Part shown: piece after piece, positions 58,346-64,000 of the stretch | Numbering within the stretch: the stretch's first letter is position 1 | Layout of the letters: each line of letters opens with the position of its first letter | Position numbers and translations under genes: made by a program | Source: Bubalus kerabau | Taxonomy: Eukaryota; Chordata; Mammalia; Artiodactyla; Bovidae | Direction of reading: 5' to 3' | NCBI RefSeq assembly: GCF_029407905.1 | Contig: NC_073634.1 | Coordinates: 25,867,501-25,931,500, forward strand | Length of the DNA: 64,000 nucleotides | Notes under the pieces: model-generated | Database searches by the model: none | What the model was told of the DNA's origin: nothing | The model's input: only the letters and a program-made list of their open reading frames with translations

Positions 58346-58717
58346 CATGCTAATAAAGTGCTTTTAATTTTTTTTTTTAAATTTTATTTTATTTTTAAAC
58401 TTTACATAACTGTATTAGTTTTGCCAAATATCAAAATGAATCCGCCACAGGTATACATGTGTTCCCCATCCTGAACCCTCCCCCTCCTCCCTCCCCATTC
58501 CATCCCTCTGGGTCGTCCCAGTGCACCAGCCCCAAGCATCCAGTATCGTGCATGGAACCTGGACTGGCAACTCGTTTCATACATGATATTTTACATGTTT
58601 CAATGCCATTCTCCCAAATCTTCCCACCCTCTCCCTCTCTCACAGAGTCCATAAGACTGTTCTATACATCAGTGTCTCTTTTGCTATCTCATACACAGGG
58701 TTATTGTTACCATCTTT

Positions 58718-61700
58718 CTAAATTCCATATATATGCGTTAGTATACTGTATTGGTGTTTTTCTTTCTGGCTTACTTCACTCTGTATAATAGGCTCCAGTT
58801 TCATCCACCTCATTAGAACTGATTCAAATGTATTCTTTTTAATGGCTGAATAATACTCCATTGTGTATATGTACCATGGCTTTCTTATCCAATCATCTGC
58901 TGATGGACATCTAGGTTGCTTCCATGTCCTGGCTATTATAAACAGTGCTGCAATGAACATTGGGGTGCATGTGTCTCTTTCCCTTCTGGTTTCCTCAGTG
59001 TGTATGCCCAGCAGTGGGATTGCTGGATCATAAGGCAGGTCTATTTCCAGTTTTTTAAGGAATCTCCACACTGTTCTCCATAGTGGCTGTACTAGTTTGC
59101 ATTCCCACCAACAGTGTAAGAGGGTTCCCTTTTCTCCACACCCTCTCCAGCATTTATTACTTGTAGACTTTTGGATCGCAGCCATTCTGACTGGTGTGAA
59201 ATGGTACCTCATAGTGGTTTTGATTTGCATTTCTCTGATAATGAGTGATGTTGAGCATCTTTTCATGTGTTTGTTAGCCATCTGTATGTCTTCTTTGGAG
59301 AAATGTCTATTTAGTTCTTTGGCCCATTTTTTGATTGGGTCATTTATTTTTCTGGAGTTGAGCTGTAGGAGTTGCTTGTATATTCTCGAGATTAGTTGTT
59401 TGTCAGTTGCTTCATTTGCTATTATCTTCTCCCATTCTGAAGGCTGTCTTTTCACCTTGCTAATAGTTTCCTTTGATGTGCAGAATCTTTTAAGGTTAAT
59501 TAGGTCCATTTGTTTATTTTTGCTTTTATTTCCAATATTCTGGGAGGTGGGTCATAGAGGATCCTGCTGTGATGTATGTCTGAGAGTGTTTTGCCTATGT
59601 TCTCCTCTAGGAGTTTTATAGTTTCTGGTCTTATGTTTAGATCTTTAATCCATTTTGAGTTTATTTTTGTGTATGGTGTTAGAAAGTGTTCTAGTTTCAT
59701 TCTTTTACAAGTGGTTGACCAGATTTCCCAGCACCACTTGTTAAAGAGATTGTCTTTAATCCATTGTATATTCTTGCCTCCTTTGTCAAAGATAAGGTGT
59801 CCATATGTGTGTGGATTTATCTCTGGGTTTTCTATTTTGTTCCATTGATCTATATTTCTGTCTTTGTGCCAGTACCATACTGTCTTGATAACTGTGGCTT
59901 TGTAGTAGAGCCTGAAGTCAGGTAGGTTGATTCCTCCAGTTCCATTCTTCTTTCTCAAGATCGCTTTGGCTATTTGAGGTTTTTTGTATTTCCATACAAA
60001 TTGTGAAATTATTTGTTCTAGCTCTGTGAAGAATGCTGTTGGTAGCTTGATAGGGATTGCATTGAATCTGTAGATTGCTTTGGGTAGTAACTCATTTTCA
60101 CTATATTGATTCTTCCAATCCATGAACATGGTATATTTCTCCATCTGTTAGTGTCCTCTTTGATTTCTTTCACCAGTGTTTTATAGTTTTCTATATATAG
60201 GTCTTTAGTTTCTTTAGGTAGATATATTCCTAAGTATTTTATTCTTTCCGTTGCAATGGTGAATGGAATTGTTTCCTTAATTTCTCTTTCTGTTTTCTCA
60301 TTATTAGTGTATAGGAATGCAAGGGATTTCTGTGTGTTGATTTTATATCCTGCAACTTTACTATATTCATTGATTAGTTCTAGTAATTTTCTGGTGGAGT
60401 CTTTAGGGTTTTCTATGTAGAGGATCATGTCATCTGCAAACAGTGAGAGCTTTACTTCTTCTTTTCCAATTTGGATTCCTTTTATTTCTTTTTCTGTTCT
60501 GATTGCTGTGGCCAAAACTTCCAAAGCTATGTTGAATAGTAATGGTGAAAGTGGGCACCCTTGTCTTGTTCCTGACTTTAGAGGAAATGCTTTCAATTTT
60601 TCACCTTTGAGGATAATGTTTGCTGTGGGTTTGTCATATATAGCTTTGATTATGTTGAGGTATGTTCCTTCTATTCCTGCTTTCTGGAGAGTTTTGATCA
60701 TAAATGGATGTTGAATTTTGTCAAAGGTTTTCTCTGCATCTATTGAGATAATCATATGGTTTTTATTTTTCAATTTGTTAATGTGGTGTATTACATTGAT
60801 TGATTTGCGGATATTGAAGAATCCTTGCATCCCTGGGATAAAGCCCACTTGGTCATGGTGTATGATCTTTTTAATGTGTTGTTGGATTCTGATTGCTAGA
60901 ATTTTGTTAAGGATTTTTGCATCTATGTTCATCAGTGATATTGGCCTGTAGTTTTCTTTTTTTGTGGGATCTTTGTCAGGTTTTGGTATTAGGGTGATGG
61001 TGGCCTCATAGAATGAGTTTGGAAGTTTACCATCCTCTGCAATTTTCTGGAAGAGTTTGAGCAGGATAGGTGTTAGCTCTTCTCTAAATTTTTGGTAGAA
61101 TTCAGCTGTGAAGCCGTCTGGACCTGGGCTTTTGTTTGCTGGAAGATTTTTGATTACAGTTTCAATTTCCGTGCTTGTGATGGGTCTGTTAAGATTTTCT
61201 ATTTCTTCCTGGTCGAGTTTTGGAAAGTTGTACTTTTCTAAGAATTTGTCCATTTCTTCCTCGTTGTCCATTTTATTGGCATATAATTGTTGATAGTAGT
61301 CTCTTATGATCCTTTGTATTTCTGTGTTGTCTGTTGTGATCTCTCCATTTTCATTTCTAATTTTATTGATTTGATTTTTCTCCCTTTGTTTCTTGATGAG
61401 TCTGGCTAATGGTTTGTCAATTTTATTTATCCTTTCAAAGAACCAGCTTTTGGCTTTGTTGATTTTTGCTATGGTCTCTTTTGTTTCTTTTGCATTTATT
61501 TCTGCTCTAAGTTTTAAGATTTCTTTCCTTCTACTAACCCTGGGGTTCTTCATTTCTTCCTTTTCTAGTTGCTTTAGGTGTAGAGTTAGGTTATTTATTT
61601 GACTTTTTTCTTGTTTCTTGAGGTGTGCCTGTATTGCTATGAACTTTCCCCTTAGGACTGCTTTTACCGTGTCCCACAGGTTTTGGGTTGTTGTGTTTTC

Positions 61701-62534
61701 ATTTTCATTCGTTTCTATGCAAATTTTGATCTCTTTTTTGATTTCTTATGTGATTTGTTGGTTATTCAGCAGCGTGTTGTTCAGCCTCCATATGTTGGAT
61801 TTTTTAATAGTTTTTCTCCTGTAATTGAGATCTAATCTTACTGCATTGTGGTCAGAAAAGATGCTTGGAATGATTTCTATTTTTTTGAATTTACCAAGGC
61901 TAGCTTTATGGTCCAGGATGTGATCTATCCTGGAGAAGGTTCCATGTGTGCTTGAGAAGAAGGTGAAATTCATTGTTTTGGGATGAAATGTCCTATAGAT
62001 ATCAATTAGGTCTAACTGGTCTATTGTATCATTTAAAGTTTGTGTTTCCTTGTTAATTTTCTGTTTAGTTGATCTATCCATAGGTGTGAGTGGGGTATTA
62101 AAGTCTCCCACTATTATTGTGTTATTGTTAATTTCTCCTTTCATACTTGTTAGCATTTGTCTTACATACTGCGGTGCTCCCGTGTTGGGAGCATATATAT
62201 TTATAATTGTTATATCTTCTTCTTGGATTGATCCTTTGATCATTATGTAGTGACCATCTTTGTCTCTTTTCACAGTCTTTGTTTTAAAGTCTATGTTATC
62301 TGATATGAGTATTGCTACTCCTGCTTTCTTTTGGTCCCTATTTGCATGGAAAATCTTTTTCCAGCCCTTCACTTTCAGTCTGTATGTGTCCCCTGTTTTG
62401 AGGTGGGTCTCTTGTAGACAACATATGTAGGGGTCTTGTTTTTGTATCCATTCAGCCAGTCTTTGTCTTTTGGTTGGGGCATTCAACCCATTTACGTTTA
62501 AGGTAATTACTGATAAGTATGATCCCGTTGCCAT
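58718..62534 (-). pseudogene. L1 ORF2p: endonuclease and reverse transcriptase (defective)
   Basis: About 1,272 codons once gaps are counted, near the usual L1 ORF2 length. The endonuclease runs from the start, with 'TLNVNGL' (Asn), 'QETHL' (Glu, about 42), 'VGDFNTPL' and 'SDH' near 230. The reverse transcriptase has 'PGPDGF', '[10 protein letters not shown]' near 597, '[10 protein letters not shown]' and the catalytic FADD (60429-60440, about residue 700). The C-terminal CX3CX7HX4C box is intact. Lesions are a TAA at 61746-61748 (codon 263), one base lost near 60088 and one near 59512. In the family this protein nicks DNA at T-rich sites and copies RNA in place. This copy cannot make a full protein. 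Confidence 0.95.
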
Positions 62535-62585
62535 TTACTTTATTGTTTTGGGTTCGAATTTATACACCGTTTTTGTGTTTCCTGT

Positions 62586-63557
62586 CTAGAGAATATCCTT
62601 TAGTATTTGTTGGAGAGCTGGTTTGGTGGTGCAGAATTCTCTCAGCTTTTGCTTGTCTGAAAAGCTTTTGATTTCTCCTTCATACTTGAATGAGATCCTT
62701 GCTGGGTACAATAATCTGGGCTGTAGGTTATTTTCTTTCATCATTTTAAGTATGTCTTGCCATTCCCTCCTGGCTTGAAGAGTTTCTATTGAAAGGTCAG
62801 CTGTTATCCTTATGGGTATTCCCTTGTGTGTTATTTGTTGTTTTTCCCTTGCTGCTTTTAATATTTGTTCTTTGTGTTTGATCTTTGTTAATTTGATTAA
62901 TATGTGTCTTGGGGTGTTTCGCCTTGGGTTTATCCTGTTTGGGACTCTCTGGGTTTCTTGGACTTGGGTGATTATTTCCTTCCCCATTTTAGGGAAGTTT
63001 TCAACTATTATCTCCTCAAGTATTTTCTCATGGTCTTTCTTTTTGTCTTCTTCTTCTGGGACCCCTATGATTCGAATGTTGTAGCGTTTAATATTGTCCT
63101 GGAGGTCTCTGAGATTGTCCTCATTTCTTTTAATTCGTTTTTCTTTTGTCCTCTCTGATTCATTTATTTCTACCATTCTATCTTCTAATTCACTAATCCT
63201 ATCTTCTGCCTCTGTTATTCTACTATTTGTTGCCTCCAGAGTGTTTTTAATTTCACTTATTGCATTATTCATTATATATTGACTCTTTTTTATTTCTTCT
63301 AAGTCCTTGTTAAACCTTTCTTGCATCTTCTCTTTTATTTCTTCTAAGTCCTTGTTAAACCTTTCTTGCATCTTCTCAATCCTTGCCTCCAGGCTATTTA
63401 TCTGTGATTCCATTTTAATTTCAAGATTTTGGATCAATTTCACTATCATTATTCAGAATTCTTTATCAGGTAGATTCCCTATCTCTTCCTCTTTTGTTTG
63501 GTTTGGTGGGCATTTATCCTGTTCCTTTATCTGCTGGGTATTCCTCTGTCTCTTCAT
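62586..63557 (-). pseudogene. L1 ORF1p RNA-binding protein (one nonsense codon)
   Basis: About 323 codons. The start MKRQRNTQQ at 63557 is the usual ORF1 beginning. A TGA at codon 35 (63453-63455) looks like a CpG-type CGA-to-TGA change, after which the frame is open to the end from ATG 63449. The coiled coil covers about residues 45-130, followed by the RRM-like part (YNIRIIGVPEEE) and C-terminal domain (RHILIKLTK, IRITADLS, ARISFKYEGE). The coiled coil contains a 15-residue tandem duplication. ORF1p forms trimers and coats L1 RNA. Confidence 0.93.
63288..63377 (-). repeat. Two tandem 45-bp units in the ORF1 coiled coil
   Basis: Exact copies at 63288-63332 and 63333-63377 encode two runs of the same 15-residue unit containing MQERFNKDLEEI. 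The reading frame is kept. Confidence 0.93.
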
Positions 63558-64000
63558 CTTGTTTAAATTGCTGAGTTTGGGGTGTCCTTTCTGTATTCTG
63601 GAAGTTTGTGGAGTTCTCTTTATTGTGGCGTTTCCTCACTGTGTGTGGTTTTGTACAGGTGACTTGTCAAGGTTTCCTGGTTAAGGAAGCTTGTGTCGAT
63701 GTTCTGGTGGGTGGAGCTGTATTTCTTCTCTCTGGAGTGTAATGAAATGTCCAGTAATGAGTTATGAGATGTCTATGGTTTTGGGGTGACTTTGGGCAGC
63801 CTGTATCTTGAAGCTCAGGGCTGTGTTCCTTTGTTGCTGGAGAATTTGCTTGGTATGTCTTTCCCTGGAACTTGTTGGCCCTTGTGTGGTGCTTGGTTTC
63901 AGTGTCGGTATGGAGGTGTTTGATGAGCTCCTGTCAATTAATGTTCCTTAGAGTCAGGAGTTCCCTGGAGTCAGGGTTTGGACTTGAGCCTCCTACTTCC
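63558..64000 (-). promoter_or_regulatory. L1 5' UTR, partial
   Basis: The sequence upstream of ORF1 on the minus strand is presumed 5' UTR by position. In L1 this region holds the internal RNA polymerase II promoter. I recognise no individual factor sites, and the start lies beyond the window. Confidence 0.7.

Larger units (their letters stand above)
58369..64000 (-). mobile_element. Long ruminant L1, 5' UTR cut by window edge
   Basis: The most complete L1 here. On the minus strand it has a 5' UTR (64000-63558, continuing outside), ORF1 (63557-62586), a 51-base spacer, ORF2 (62534-58718) and a 3' UTR with an A-rich tail at about 58369-58400. Both ORFs span their usual length but carry few lesions: one stop in ORF1, one stop and two single-base deletions in ORF2. 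That points to a fairly recent insertion. Its left flank is ordinary AT-rich DNA. The right duplication is outside the window. Confidence 0.95.

Noticed and set aside
59097..59621. Plus-strand 174-codon frame
   Set aside because: Antisense shadow of L1 ORF2. The matching shadow at 55932-56363 lies in the other young L1.
58369..64000. Active L1
   Set aside because: Nonsense codons in both ORFs and two single-base deletions in ORF2 rule out full-length proteins from this copy as written.

Overview
The window is nuclear DNA of a ruminant, most likely a bovid. The evidence is the repeat content: BovB (RTE-clade) LINEs, tRNA-headed Bov-tA SINEs, dimeric Bov-A2 SINEs, CHR-type cetartiodactyl SINEs and ruminant L1 3' ends. 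The Bov-tA/Bov-A2 combination is specific to ruminants. Species (cattle, buffalo, sheep, goat) cannot be told from this text. I find no host protein-coding exon, no functional tRNA, rRNA or snRNA gene, and no CRISPR or bacterial feature. The region reads as gene-desert or deep-intron sequence, and almost all long open frames are decayed retrotransposon ORFs or their antisense shadows.

Layout. 1-14.8 kb: scattered SINEs (Bov-tA, Bov-A2, CHR, MIR), short BovB 3' ends, an old L1 (about 6.7-8.5 kb) and a candidate solo LTR (about 12.88-13.69 kb). 14.9-31.9 kb: a BovB-dominated block, including a BovB interrupted by an L1 tail, a SINE/BovB chimera set in an L1 3' end (20.77-23.15 kb), a third BovB (23.9-25.9 kb) and a near full-length BovB with a 13-bp target-site duplication (26.8-30.1 kb). 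32-41 kb: a Tigger-like DNA transposon fossil, Bov-tA insertions with clear duplications, and a BovB with an inverted 5' half (37.2-39.4 kb). 41.7-45.1 kb: an old L1 split by a BovB. 46.6-54 kb: three BovB copies with target-site duplications in AT-rich sequence. 55.2-56.8 kb: a CHR SINE fused to a truncated L1 within one duplication. 58.4-64 kb: a long L1 on the minus strand whose 5' UTR runs off the window.

How the parts relate. BovB (endonuclease plus reverse transcriptase in one ORF) is the presumed source of enzyme for Bov-tA and Bov-A2, whose 3' ends copy the BovB 3' end. L1 is the presumed source for the CHR SINEs and for a tiny poly(A) insertion inside the large BovB. No copy here looks intact enough to be active: every long ORF has stops, frameshifts or truncation.

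The observations most worth following are two independent SINE-LINE chimeras, each with a complete SINE head at the 5' edge, a 5'-truncated LINE behind it, and one perfect target-site duplication around the whole unit. This is the pattern expected if the reverse transcriptase switched template from LINE RNA to SINE RNA during insertion. Family names come from pattern recognition without a database search, and element edges not fixed by a duplication are good to about 10-20 bases.
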